DNA of 64,000 bases from the NCBI GenBank assembly GCA_019044685.2, contig JAGTXX020000015.1:434001-498000 (forward strand). The letters run 5' to 3'. The DNA comes from Nannochloris sp. 'desiccata' (Eukaryota; Chlorophyta; Trebouxiophyceae; Chlorellales; Chlorellaceae). Of this stretch, positions 10,610 through 22,212 are shown piece after piece (the stretch's first letter is position 1; each line of letters starts with the position of its first letter). Made by a program: the position numbers and the translations under genes. The notes beneath the pieces were generated by a model. That model did not search any database, was not told where the DNA came from, and saw only the letters and a list, made by a program, of their open reading frames with translations.

Positions 10610-12964
10610 TTACAGCCCACTGCTCTGTTTACCGCTCTTCCCGGCGATTGCCGCCGCAGCCGTTGCTGCTTCTCTTTCATCTGCATCCAACTCAGCAGCA
10701 ATTTCTTTAATAAGCTCATCCTTATAATCTTCAAAATCACCATCATAATGCTGCACTTGCCCATCTTCTACAATCCATACCTCAGCACGCTCAGCGTCAT
10801 CACACACTCGAGACAGCAGTCTCGAATCGTGACTGATAATAATAACACCACCCTCGTATACTTCCAACGCATCAGCTAACGCATCAATAGACTGCATATC
10901 CAAATGATTTGTAGGCTCATCTAATAACAAAATATGCGCATTAGACAAGGCAATTGCAGCAAACACCACACGTGCTTTTTGTCCTCCTGACAATTTGCAA
11001 ATTGGTTGCAAGTGATGATGCCCAGATAATCCAAATTTACCCAATTTTGCACGCATATCTTCAGGTTTTAACCCTTCAGTAGGGAACTTATTCATCAAAT
11101 ACTCTACAGGGGAGGTATCAAACGATAACGCATCCACAAAATGCTGATTGTACCTACCAACGCGTAATTTGTGACTCTTTCTCTGTTCTCCATTGGTCGG
11201 TTCTAAATCACCTGCAAGTAAATTCATAAGCGTAGTTTTACCTGCACCATTAGGTCCTACAATCGCAATACGGCTGCCCATATCTACACCAATATTTAGA
11301 TTTTTAAGGCCAAAGTCGTCTCTATTTGGGTATTTGAAGTCTGCGTCGATAAGCTGAAGTAATGGCGGAGGCAGTTCTGTTGGTTCAGGGAACTCGAATG
11401 TGACCGTATAATCCGCCCATTGACGAGGACCACCTCCAGAAGGACCATCTGCGTTGTTATATTTGTCAGCACCGACACCACCACCGCCGCGTTTATCTTT
11501 AGTTTTGGCCTTGTGTTTGGCCGCTTTATCAACCTTGTCGGCATTGGCTTTGGAACCACTTTTCTTAGCAGCCTTCATTTGCTTTTGGTATTTTTCAAAT
11601 TCTTTATTCACTTCACGACGACGTTGTTCATACATCTCCTCAAACTGAGCGAAATTTCCTCTATAATAATGCAACCTCTCATCATGAAGATGAATAATGT
11701 CTGTTGTGATTGAATTTAAGAAGTCACGATCGTGCGAAACTACAATCAGCGTTTTCTTCCATCGAGTCAAATATTCTTCCAACCACAGCACAGCTCGCAA
11801 ATCTAAATGATTTGTCGGCTCATCCAATAAAAGTACAGTAGGTTGAATGTACAGTGCTCTCGCTAAAGAGATACGCATACGCCAACCACCAGAAAATAAG
11901 TTTGTAGAACGAGCTTGCATTTCTTTACTGAATCCCAGACCGTGGAGAATTTTAGAGGCACGCGCTTCAGCTGAAGCGCCGCCAATTTCAGCCATTTTTT
12001 CGTAGATTTCAGTCAGACGCCCGGCAAGATCACCTTCATCGGCAGTACCGGTACCAGTACCACCAGCAGCAGGCTTATCGCTAGTACCATTATTAGCAAG
12101 GTCCAGAGCACCTAATTTCTCATTAATTTCAGTTTCTTCTTCCCTTAATGCCATTAATTCTACATCAGCAGCTACTACAGATTCTAGAGCAGACGCCTCT
12201 GTGCCTACTACTTCTTGTTCTACAAGTAAAACATCCAAATTCTCGGGCACAGGGATCTGTCTACGAGCAATCATACGTAATAAAGTAGATTTTCCTTTAC
12301 CATTAGGACCTACTAGACCGTACCGACGTCCTGCGGCGATGGTTAAAGTAGTGTTTTCTAATAAAATTTTACCTTTGGCACGGATAGTCATATTGTGGAC
12401 CTTGATGTCAGTGGCAGAAAGGGTCGATTCACCATCACCCTGCTTCTCAAAGGAGACGTCAAAGACATTGTCATCATCCTGAAGAGCAGCGGCTTTAGCA
12501 GCGGCGGCTTTCTCCATGATTTTACGTTCCTTGTCTGCCAGTTTTTTGGCTTCTTTGCCAGACGTCCTTGCCATAAAAATCTTTTCAGAGTCATCAACCT
12601 GTCTCCGCTCAATTTCCTCATCACTTTCAGACTCACTGGGGGGTAAATCAATGTCACCAAGGTAGTTATCGCTGGCAGAAGGCTTGGGAGGAGGGGGGCC
12701 ACGAGCCTTGGGTTTGGGAGCAGGTTTGGGCGGGGCAACAGCACCATTCTGGCCTTTTTTGTCTGCTCCAATTTTGCGATCAATGAGCTTGTCGCCAGTG
12801 CTACTGCTCTTCTTGTCCTTGCTGTCCCTTTTTTCGGTCTTTTCGGATTTTGATTTCTCCTTCTTATCGCCTTTTTTTTCCTTATCTGCAGATTTCTCCT
12901 TCTTCAATTTGTCGCCATCGGCGGTCTTGCTCTTCTTTTTCTTGTCTTCCTTGTCGCCTGCCAT
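10610..12964 (-). CDS. ABCF-family ATPase (GCN20/ABCF4-like)
   Basis: A soluble twin-ATPase of the ABCF type, which works on ribosomes in translation control or rescue and has no membrane domain. It is a single exon of 784 codons. The first ~85 residues are almost pure Lys/Glu/Asp/Ser, followed by a Pro/Lys-rich linker. Cassette 1 has Walker A GPNGKGKSTLL, signature FSGGWRMRISLARAL and Walker B LLLDEPTNHLDL. Cassette 2 has GPNGAGKTTLMNLL, LSGGQKARVVFA and LLLDEPTNHLDM. Both are complete, so ATPase activity is expected. The charged N-terminus and the DVSFEKQG stretch before cassette 1 resemble plant ABCF4 and animal ABCF1. The exact subfamily needs a tree. It is divergent from the LarB-like gene. 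Confidence 0.95.
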   Translation of the reverse strand: MAGDKEDKKKKSKTADGDKLKKEKSADKEKKGDKKEKSKSEKTEKRDSKDKKSSSTGDKLIDRKIGADKKGQNGAVAPPKPAPKPKARGPPPPKPSASDNYLGDIDLPPSESESDEEIERRQVDDSEKIFMARTSGKEAKKLADKERKIMEKAAAAKAAALQDDDNVFDVSFEKQGDGESTLSATDIKVHNMTIRAKGKILLENTTLTIAAGRRYGLVGPNGKGKSTLLRMIARRQIPVPENLDVLLVEQEVVGTEASALESVVAADVELMALREEETEINEKLGALDLANNGTSDKPAAGGTGTGTADEGDLAGRLTEIYEKMAEIGGASAEARASKILHGLGFSKEMQARSTNLFSGGWRMRISLARALYIQPTVLLLDEPTNHLDLRAVLWLEEYLTRWKKTLIVVSHDRDFLNSITTDIIHLHDERLHYYRGNFAQFEEMYEQRRREVNKEFEKYQKQMKAAKKSGSKANADKVDKAAKHKAKTKDKRGGGGVGADKYNNADGPSGGGPRQWADYTVTFEFPEPTELPPPLLQLIDADFKYPNRDDFGLKNLNIGVDMGSRIAIVGPNGAGKTTLMNLLAGDLEPTNGEQRKSHKLRVGRYNQHFVDALSFDTSPVEYLMNKFPTEGLKPEDMRAKLGKFGLSGHHHLQPICKLSGGQKARVVFAAIALSNAHILLLDEPTNHLDMQSIDALADALEVYEGGVIIISHDSRLLSRVCDDAERAEVWIVEDGQVQHYDGDFEDYKDELIKEIAAELDADEREAATAAAAIAGKSGKQSSGL

Positions 12965-13416
12965 TTTTAAAGATGACTATTAAGATATTTGCAGAAGCTG
13001 CGAGGCAGGCGGTTAAGTGGTTATAGAAATTGAGACGAGCAAAAAACTATTTGAAAGATATTTAATGAATGTCAAAATTAACTCAAGGGAGCTTATTAAT
13101 TGCGGCGGCGCGCTATGAAAATGGAGTGCTCAAGATGTTGAGATTATTATATTTTAAAATTAGCTTCTAGAAGCGAGACTTTTTGGCTCAACCACTTGCA
13201 CTTGTTTCGTCCTTTCTTTATTCTGCAGGTCAGCAGAAAATTGAGGGATGCTGACCTCAAGAGCTATTTGAGCACGGTGTATTCACATTCATAGAGCACA
13301 ATAGTATATCGTGTCAAACTTAAGAACGCCGCTGGAGCATAGAGGCATAGCCTGCATATAGAATATTGACCTGGAAGTTGTGATTTCCTAAAGAGAAGTT
13401 CCTGTTTATCGTCACA
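12965..13416. promoter_or_regulatory. Divergent intergenic region ABCF / LarB-like
   Basis: These 452 bases lie between two opposed starts and must contain both promoters. The sequence is AT-rich apart from a short G+C-rich patch near 13098-13112. No conserved element or RNA gene is recognised. Confidence 0.35.
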
Positions 13417-14560
13417 ATGCAGTCAGCTTCAGGTCTCAATCTGCCAATGAAGCAGAATGTGCGTATTGGGTGCACCTCCACTCCTCGCCGACAGGTGCCT
13501 ACAGGCCCTGCTGGCGTTGCTGCATTGGGTAAGACAATTTGAAGAGAGGGCAAAGTTTTAATCTGGCAAGCATAGATACTTGTAATTGTGCTCGTGATAC
13601 CGCTTGCTTGGGTCTTGTATACTATAATAGACTGCAATGTGCACTGTCTAGCCAGGGATCGATGCATTTTTCCGTTGGCGGATATAGCCATCTCCACATT
13701 TGGCCATTTGTTCTCCCACCGACCAAATTCAATTAATCTTTTCTCCCTATTCCTCCCTTCCAGGTGGTTTAAATGGCACGAATGCCACTACAGCAAACGC
13801 TCTCGTTGAGCTTCTCCAAGACGTTGCGAACGGTACTCTATCTCCCGACGATGCTGCAGTCCAATTAAACTCCATCCCTCCTGCCCAACAACCTGACGAC
13901 TCTGTAGTGAAAGCAGACTTTCCTGAAGTCGTCTGGGGTGCAGGTAAAACTGCACAACAAATCGCAACGAATTTGGAACGCATTGCATCCAGGCAAGGCA
14001 TGGCTGCGGCAACCCGTGTCGGTCCTAGCATTGCTGCTCAAGTAGTCGACATCCTTCCTGATGCTATTTACTCAGAAATTGCTCACTCTTTGGTATACAA
14101 ATCTCCTACCACAAAACAACGCAAACTTCCTGGTACTGTAGCAATCATCTCTGCTGGTACGGCCAGTCCTAGAGTGGTGGAAGAATGCAGATTAATGCTT
14201 CAAGCAACAGGGTGCTATTCTTTCAAATTACCAGAGAGTGGCGTTATGGGAATGCACCGTATTGTAGCGAATTTGGATGCTGTGCGTGCTGCAGATGTGG
14301 TTATTTGCGTCACTGCAATGGATGGAGGTATCACGTCTGTCGTCGGAGGCATGGTAGAATGCCCGGTCATTGCTTTGCCAACTTCAACCGGGTATGGCAC
14401 CGCCTTCCAGGGAGTCGCTCCTCTCTTGGCTGCTTTGAATTCTTCTGCGCCTGGAGTCACAGTGGTGAATATTGATTCTGGGTTTGGTGCTGCTATGGCT
14501 GCGTGGAGATTGATGAAGAATGCTGCCAAGATTAGAGCTGCGAACAACCCTGGGTCTTAG
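13417..14560 (+). CDS. LarB/CpmA-like protein (AIR-carboxylase-related), probably organellar
   Basis: Exon 1 is 13417-13528; the phase-1 intron is gtaaga...cttccag; exon 2 is 13764-14560. The product is 302 residues. The leader (MQSASGLNLPMKQNVRIG, then Arg/Thr-rich) looks like a plastid transit peptide. The core matches LarB/circadian phase modifier CpmA: DFPEVVWGAGKTAQQIATN, then VAIISAGTASPRVVEEC, DVVICVTAMDGGITSVVGG, CPVIALPTSTGYG and VVNIDSGFGAAMAAW. Bacterial LarB carboxylates and hydrolyses nicotinate adenine dinucleotide at the start of nickel-pincer cofactor synthesis. Near the end, family members I remember read LNSCAPG; here it is LNSSAPG, with Ser265 where the adduct-forming Cys is expected. 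Family membership is firm; the chemistry is doubtful. Neighbours give no pathway hint. Confidence 0.85.
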
Positions 14561-15155
14561 ACTCTAAATAATCTGACGTTCAAGGTGGACGATGGCGCTT
14601 TGACAACAAAATAAAAATATAAAGAACAATGATATTCGTTCTTTCACACATCCACCTTCTATGAAGATATATACATACAGTATCCTACCTATAATAAAAT
14701 AAATTCCAGCTATCAAATTTCATTTTCCTTGATCTCGTACTCCCTCTTTTGCTGTACATGCCTAGGTGTCTTAACTCGCTATTCACATCTACTGCTTTTT
14801 TGATACACACCTGGCAGTAGCTAAAGAAAGTAAAAGTTAGAGATATATCGCTCAATTCTTTATTTTTCTGGGCCGTTTTTTGAAGCCTTTTTTTTTTGCT
14901 CCGCTGATTTTTGCTTTCCTCCCATACTCCGCTCCTCCTTTGCCCCATTTCCGTTTTTTTTTTCTTTGCGTTTCGTAGTTGCTTTTTTGTGTTTTTTTCT
15001 AAACTTGATTAAATTTATAATACCAGAGAAGAACAATAACTCATTCATTTCATCATAGCATTACCAAAAATGGAAATAGAGAAACAATATATTCTAAAAC
15101 TTGTAAACACATTTTTGTATAAACACAATTGTATAAACATATTTTCCCTCATTAA
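14561..15155. other. Convergent 3' intergenic region LarB-like / NUP205
   Basis: This is the shared 3' flank of two convergent genes. It is very AT-rich, with A and T runs at 14887-14897, 14956-14963 and 14992-14998. Short ORFs here are low-complexity Lys/Glu translations of purine tracts and are not supported as genes. Confidence 0.4.
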
Positions 15156-18100
15156 TTAAAGCGAATACGTCGCCAAGATAGCTTGTGCTCTCTCCACAGC
15201 AGCTTCTGATTCCCTCATCAACCCTCGCACCATCTTCGCAGCCGCGTCTCCTCGAGGCACCATCACACTCAACAATTGTAAACTCATTCTCAAGATGGAA
15301 ATCATAGTTTTTAAAATTCGTCTGACAGCTGGGTGTCCTGCTGCGGTCCCAGCACAGGCAGGATCAATAATCTCAATACACCGTTCACATAATGTGGTAA
15401 GAGTAGCGGCATCTGGCCATTCAGGACCTAGATTTTCAGCTTCAGCTTCGCTCACTTCCGGAGCTACCGCGAGCTGGAAAGCAAGAGCGTACTGTGCACA
15501 GCTGTACAATTGCTCGGCGAGTTCCCAAGTGAAGTCATTTAATAGACCCATGCCTTCTACACTCTGTACATGCGCGGTACTAATACTTCCACTAGCAGTA
15601 GTACTACCACCAGGATTTGTAGTACAGCAAGCTTCGGCTCCAAACCAACCACCACTCAGTGCCGTACTTGGCGCTGGTAACTTGATCAACGCCTTTTCAT
15701 TTTCAGTCACAGCGACACAAACAGCAGTTTCATCACCGTTGCCACCACCGTTACTACCATTACTTGCCTCCATAGTCGCTACAAATCGTAGCAATGAAGC
15801 AGACGCTCTCCGCAAAGCAGGCAAAGCATGAGGTAAAGCCACTCTATATTGCCCACGTGCCATTTTAACTACTCCATAAAGTAAAAATAAAGTATATCTC
15901 GATTCTTGAGCCATAGCCAGAGTTACAGGTTGCCTTGCATTCCCTTCTGGAGGTTCTATAGCAAGCTGAATGCGTGGATCCATACCGACTACCAATTGAA
16001 GCGCAGTAGATACCACAGCAGGGGCACCAGGAGCGGCAGCAGTCAGCAACCCCATCAGACTCAGGACAGCGCACCATAAACGATGAGGTAATGTAGTTGA
16101 AAAGGAACCATCTGTGATAGAATATGCATTGGAATAGTCAATGCCCATTTGAGATGTAGACATAGCGATAGTAGGGTTGACAGAAAACATCAAAGTTGGG
16201 GTTGTCGCCATTGTATTGATATCTGGTGTGGATGTAGCGAGGCCGAGCAAGTTTCCACCTGGGGGAGGTGCTTGAAGCCAGGCAGCTAAAGATAATAACA
16301 ACGGCGGGACGCCTTGTTCAACGAGTACCATAGCTCCAGATGGGGATTGGGTCACTTGAAGAGCAAGGAGGAGGAGAGCTTCAAGGATCGCCCCATGCGT
16401 GTTCACCTCTCCTTTTTTAATCTTGGGAGAAGCAGAAGCAGCGCGACTCATACCTTCAAGGGCAGATTCTATAGCCCGTCCAAAATGGAGATGGTGACGA
16501 AGTTCAGGTAGGCAGACGTCTGAAGGAACGAGACGATCGAGTAGAGCAGCAGAGAGAGATGCAGCAGCCTCTGCATGTTTATAATCGCTGTTGTTATTAT
16601 TATTGTTGTTATTAATATTCAGATTGCCTGAAATGATGGTGAGTAGAGCAGGTAAGAGTCGTTGAGCAGCGTGCTGCGCTGGACCCTCTCTGGAAGAGGA
16701 GGAAGAAGAAGAGGAAGAAGAGACAGAGTGCAGGGCTGCAGCAAGAAGGCATTTTGAAATCGAATCAATGAGCTCTCTTTCACCCATTTCATTTCCAGAA
16801 CTCGTGGGTGTCATCACCAACGATGCAGAAGTTGCAAACCATTTCGCAGCGATGGATAACGTGCTTTCTACCACCACAGATGAAACAGCACCAGCAGCAG
16901 AAGGAAGAAGATGTACACTTGTTCCAAGAGGCGTAGCACCAGCAGCAAAAGGAGAGGTCGTTGTCCTCGTATTTGAAGACGACCTGCCTTCAGAGCGTTG
17001 AGAACGGAGAATGACTAATGCAATTTGAGCTGCAGCTGCAGCAGAGGCGAGGTGTAAAGACCTCAAAAAAGAATCTGCTGATCTTGTCGTTGCTTGAGTT
17101 GCTCTTGTAGCTGTAAGAAGGGATTCAATGACTCGTGACAACACTGTAACGACATTTTCTACTGTTTCAGCTTTGGTTTCCTCGTTACCCCCCTTTGCTG
17201 TTGGCTTTTTATTCTGCTTTGCTGCTGCAGCGTCAGCCACAGTCACTAAAGCATCCAGCGCTGTTGCTGCATCAGCACGAACATCTTCTAAAGAGTATGC
17301 AATACTCACAGCACCAAGGATATTCTTTAGATCGCTTAGCAAAGGAGTCTCCTGAGCCAGGGCAGCACCAACACGGCGACCAAGCAAGCTCGCATCGTAT
17401 ATATATTTAGAGCCATAGTGAGCAATGGGAGCCAATCTTTGTGGAGTCTCAGCTTGAGTTAGAATACAGTCCGCAAGAGCACGTAGAGCAGGACGGGATT
17501 GGACAGCTTGATCTCCACCCTCACCCAGCACCGCTGTGGAGATAGAATAAAGACCGGCCGCAACCTGCGCTTGCTCTTTGCAATTGCGCAGCTCCAGTTC
17601 GGTAATCGATGCTAGTTTTGAAATTAAACAGGGTCCTGCTTGTACACTAGCCCATAATGCTTGATCATGGATTGATGTTTCAATTAATTGCGCTGCAGTT
17701 GCTGTTGCAAGCCGAGCAGCGTCACTTTCCAGTCCAGTAATATTAGGCACTACAAGGCAGTACCGTTTCAGTAAGCGAGGAACGAGTGCTTGGAGTTTCC
17801 CTTGGACTACAAACTCGTAGAGCTCAGATGGCATTTTGTGGTGAGATAAAGCAGAGGCAGTTGCAACGTTGTTATTATTATTATTCTGCCACACAAAGCA
17901 TTCAGCGGCAAGCACCTGCATTGCTGCTATCTCCGTTGCAACTTTCCAGCACTCAGTTTTCATGCCTACCCACTTCTCAGCGGCAGCTAAACCACTTCCG
18001 GCTGTAGATGGAGCATCACCGCCAATTTTTTGGTCTAGAAAACTGTCCAGCAAAGAAATCCTGTTGCTATCTTGCCCTGGTACCGATCCAACAGCAGCAG

Positions 18101-21100
18101 TGTGTTCCAAAATTCCAGTGACAACAGCCCAGAAACCTGGTTGGCGTTGTAATACAGAAATCGCTCTATATGCAGGGCCACCAGATTGCCATAATGCAGC
18201 AACAACTTGCATTGCTTTCGCAAGAGCGAATGGAGAATTGTCGCTCTTCAGAAGAGATTCCCAGTTCTGAAGCAAAGACCACAGAGCATCAAGGCAGCTA
18301 TACGCAGTACTGGTGGGGCTCTCGTTTGTACTGCTGGATGGGAGGGCTGTATTGTCCTCATTTGCATCCCTGTTTTCCTGTAAATAAATAAAAGGATAGA
18401 AAATATAGCCGTTAGAAGAGTTAAGGAAGAAGGAAAAAAAAAATCAACCACCGATACTGCCAGGGGCTTGCTTACCTTTCCACCTTTACCATTTTCTAAA
18501 GCAGAATCAAAGAACAATGCATCAACTAAGCTAGGATGCTTCATCACCGCTGCAGCAAGAACATCACACGTCGCTTCAAATAACGGCTCACAAGAACTAG
18601 CAATTGACGGTGCCAGTGCATCGACTAGTGCCGCCTTGGAAGCGGGTGTCATTCTGGCACCTTCCTCAGGCAGCAACGGCAGCAGCGGCATCTCAGGAAC
18701 TACAATAGACGCAGCAACGACAAAACAATGCATTGCACGGACGACTAATGCCTTTTCGCGTGCTGCAAAGTAGGGGTAGGCTAAAAAGGATAATAAAATG
18801 GCTGCAGGGGGGCGACGGCCATCATCAGAGCGATCACAGAGAAACGCTGCTGGAGCCAATAACGATGCTGTCCCCTCATTATTGATTCCATTATGGTTAT
18901 TATGTACATTAGGTGGTAATAGTACTGGAATCAAGCGCAACCAGGCAATACAGCATTTCTCAGCTGCTTCTACTTGTGATGTAGTACGGTAATCAGCTGA
19001 ATTTGACTGGGTCTCTAGTACCGCTGCATCTGGTGGGAGTAGAGGAAGAACACAGGCGGTGGCACCAGAGTCAGATTGAAGCACTGCCGTAACTGCAGCT
19101 ACAATTGCACTCGTGTTATTGCTGCTGTCTTTGTTAAAAGAAGGCGCAACCAAAAGAGCTTGCCGAACGACGGTAAGGCACCGCTCAGCCAGCAACCACC
19201 TCTCTGCCAAATTTTCATATTTCCAGTGGTTAAGTTCGGGTGCAATACGCTGAAGAACAAAGGACACAAGAGGTGCTAACGCAGGGGAAGGACACCCAGC
19301 TTGTAGGAGAGAAATGAGTGAGTGCAGGAGAGCTAGTGTAGCTGGGTAGCGAGCTGCAGCGCCTTCAGCAGCAACCAGTTTAGTTAAGATCGGAGCCTCT
19401 GGAGGAGATGCAGGGGACCGTGCAGCAATACTCACATCTAATGGGGTAATACCTAACGCGCCAAGGAGTTCATCTGCGACTCGACCAGCAGCTACGGGCG
19501 CAAATGCAGTGCATATTTTAAAACATGAAGTCAACGTGCTTGAAAAAAACTGAAGAAAAAGCCGCCACAGACGAAGAAAGATCAGCGAGCGTGGCAATTG
19601 TTTGACATGCCAATGAGATAATATCTCGACCAGTCGTAGTAGCACTCATAGCATTACTACCGGAACCACTACCACCACCACCACTACCGTCAAAACCACT
19701 CAAAGAAGAAGAAGAAAAAGAAGAAGAAGGTACTTCAAAACGAAGAATGTGAACAGCAGTAGCCCCTGGATCTTTACTGCAGACCGTAGCTAAGAAACTT
19801 AACGACGCATCTAACTCTAACAATGCAGCATCAAAAATAGTACTACGTATACCAGTATAATTTCCCTGTAAAGCACGTAATGCTCCAAATGATCTGCATA
19901 ACAAGGCCCATGGGCGGGTATCCACCTCAGCAGGCAAATGCCACAGCACAGCATGCATAGCAGCAGCAGGCGTTGACCCTGACCATCCTGGAATCCATAC
20001 TGGCCATGCACCACATACCCCGGTACTTGAATCTAAAGAAGTTAGCACCTCCCCTACAACATTAGTATATAAAGTCAAGCCTTTCGCTCCGGGCAAGTCA
20101 AGCTCTGCTGTTGTAACTACACCAATTGCATTCTCAGGGTTCGCAGCAATCGCAGGATGTGGCAATTGATGCAACCAAGTAAGCTCTGTGTTGCTGGAAA
20201 AGTAGTAAAACGCAGCAGCGGCAGCAGTGGGGCCAGTTCCTGCTGCAAGCGCCGTCAGCAGGCGCAGCAGGGGTACCGGGTAGGCGGGAAATACACTGGA
20301 GACTGATTCTAAAAAGGAACGAATAGGTTGATTCGCCAGGAGAGTTTCGCCTTGATCTGGTAGATTTCTGCCATTCCAGAAAGAGTCACACAAGCCAGGG
20401 TGGTGGGAAAAGATATTACACAGCATATCAACTGCCTGCTGTGCCTGCTGCGCTGACATGGATTCACTACACGGATCTAAAGTAAACGCCGTCAGCACTG
20501 TGCACGCAGCACTGTAAACAATAGTCCCTGCCATATCCATCGCAGCTGGTTGTAATCCCTGAGGGGAACTGAGATCACGCAAGGCGCCAAGTGCATTTGC
20601 CTCTGTCGCTTTTGAGGCATGCTGTGCTGCGTCTTCATGTTGACCAGCGAGAGTCAACACTGCAGCCCAGACCAGCACGATAGTTGCATGCGGAGCAGAG
20701 GAAGCAGGACACCAGCCTCTTAATTCATTATTAATTTCATCTTTAATTGCAGGGGATAAGAATGCGTTGGTTGTTTCATTTATTGGACCTGCACCTTGGG
20801 CGATAACTTGAAGCGCCTTGTCGACATCAAGGGCCAAAACTTCAAGCAAAAGCAAAGCCGCTAATTTGACTGAAATATGCAAAGGAGATAATTTTGATGA
20901 TGCCTCTGGTTGTGGTAATGGAACAGCGAACACATGGGTGTGAAATAACCTCGCAAGCTCCAAGAACCGCTGCTGTGTGCATTGTTTTCTGGGGTAGAAA
21001 TAAATTAATGACAAAATACTGAGTTGGACGTTGCGCTCTAATGCAGCGAGATCTTCAGCTGCAGAGCTTCTTCCTGAACGGGTAGCTGTCATTCCGGGGA

Positions 21101-21935
21101 CAATGACAGCGTCGCCAATTCCTATAATACCTCCGCCAAAGCCATTCAATTGACTTCCTCCTAAAAGCCCTGCTGAATAGCCAGGAACAGCTCCACTGCC
21201 ATTCCCTTGTAAATTATCTTTTAAAGCTTGAAAAGTTACTTCTTCCAGATCGGGAGAAGCGCCTAAAAGGCTTCCTAACGTCTCTTCTATTGCTTCAGCA
21301 AATGCACCGACACCGAGCCATCCTTCCCCGACAAGAAGAAGACTCTCGATCGATTGAAGCAGGCGTAATCGTTCTTGGAAATAGAGTACTACAATTGCAC
21401 GGAGTTGATCAGGGCTTAGAGAACGGCCGGAAGAGGGTAGAGTAGCAGGACCATGTTCCTGAGCGTGCCAACGGGATACCAGCACATACGCTTGTACTTG
21501 ATCCAAGTTCTGGAAGATGGTGAATTGTTAATTTTTTTATATATTTAATTGAGGAATTAGAAAAGATATAAGATAGATTGGGGATGGAGGTCTGGGTGGC
21601 AGATTTCGTATATATCAATTTATTTCTCTACTTATTTAACAAAGTCTTACCAACGCTTTACTGACGGAGAGCGCTGCAGGAACTAGTGCAGATTCAATTG
21701 GCACGTCCTTCCCACGAGCTACCAAGCTGGTTTCGGTTTCGATGGCTTTTTTGGATGCATCACTAGGTGTCTTAAATCCACGCAGACCCTTAATAAGCCA
21801 GGGCGCGTAGTCTTCTTTCAAAATGGATTGCAAGGAAGAGACATCAACTGCACCAGGGTCAAGCTTAATTCCTTCCAGGCGGTCGTAGAGTGCTTTGAAA
21901 GGCTCCCAATAAAATTGGGAAGCATCGAAAGGCAT
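15156..21935 (-). CDS. NUP205: Nuclear pore inner-ring nucleoporin NUP205/NUP192
   Basis: A large alpha-solenoid scaffold nucleoporin of the inner ring. Exon 1, 21935-21651, has MPFDASQFYWEPFKALYDRL. Exon 2 starts at 21509 with QVQAYVLVSRWHAQEHGPAT, and RAIVVLYFQERLRLLQSIESLL follows. These are the best-conserved parts of the family. The rest is helical with Ser/Asn-rich loops, including an Asn run near 16575-16620. A second intron is 18475-18378 (gtaagc...ttacag), and the final exon is 18377-15156. The total is ~2,180 residues, similar to animal NUP205 (~2,000). The reading frame shifts by one base between 19518 and 19645, most simply at a seven-base homopolymer (19543-19549). Removing one T restores a continuous protein. 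Confidence 0.85.
19543..19549. other. Frameshift site in NUP205 at a 7-base homopolymer
   Basis: On the minus strand GTTTTTTTC interrupts the reading frame. The upstream frame stops at 19518, while the downstream frame is open from 19645. With one T fewer the join reads SSVFSSTLTSCFKIC and continues. The alternative is a 19-base GT-AG segment (19550-19568), which would also correct the frame but is far shorter than other introns here. Confidence 0.7.
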
Positions 21936-22212
21936 AGCGACGTATAAGAATTGGAAAAGTTTAAATCATAGTTTAATCTATAGGTGATCAAGCACGCTTT
22001 TGTCTTTGCTGTAGTTGTCGGACTCCAAAAAATGAACGAACAAATAATAGAATATGTAACGGAATGCCAGATTAAAGAAAATAAGCAGCTTGGATTTTGA
22101 ACGTCCCTATATAGCTGCATATATGATTGAGAAAGAAGAAATAAATTTGCGTCACGCCCACCACCGCTCATGCACTACAATTATTCCTTAAATTCTTCTC
22201 TTATTTTTGGAA

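Noticed and set aside
13320..13697. 125-codon minus-strand ORF over the LarB-like exon 1 and intron
   Set aside because: The sense strand gives a spliced, conserved protein; this ORF crosses intron sequence with no motif.
15295..15831. 178-codon ORF antisense to NUP205
   Set aside because: Composition follows codon bias of the sense gene; no recognisable domain.
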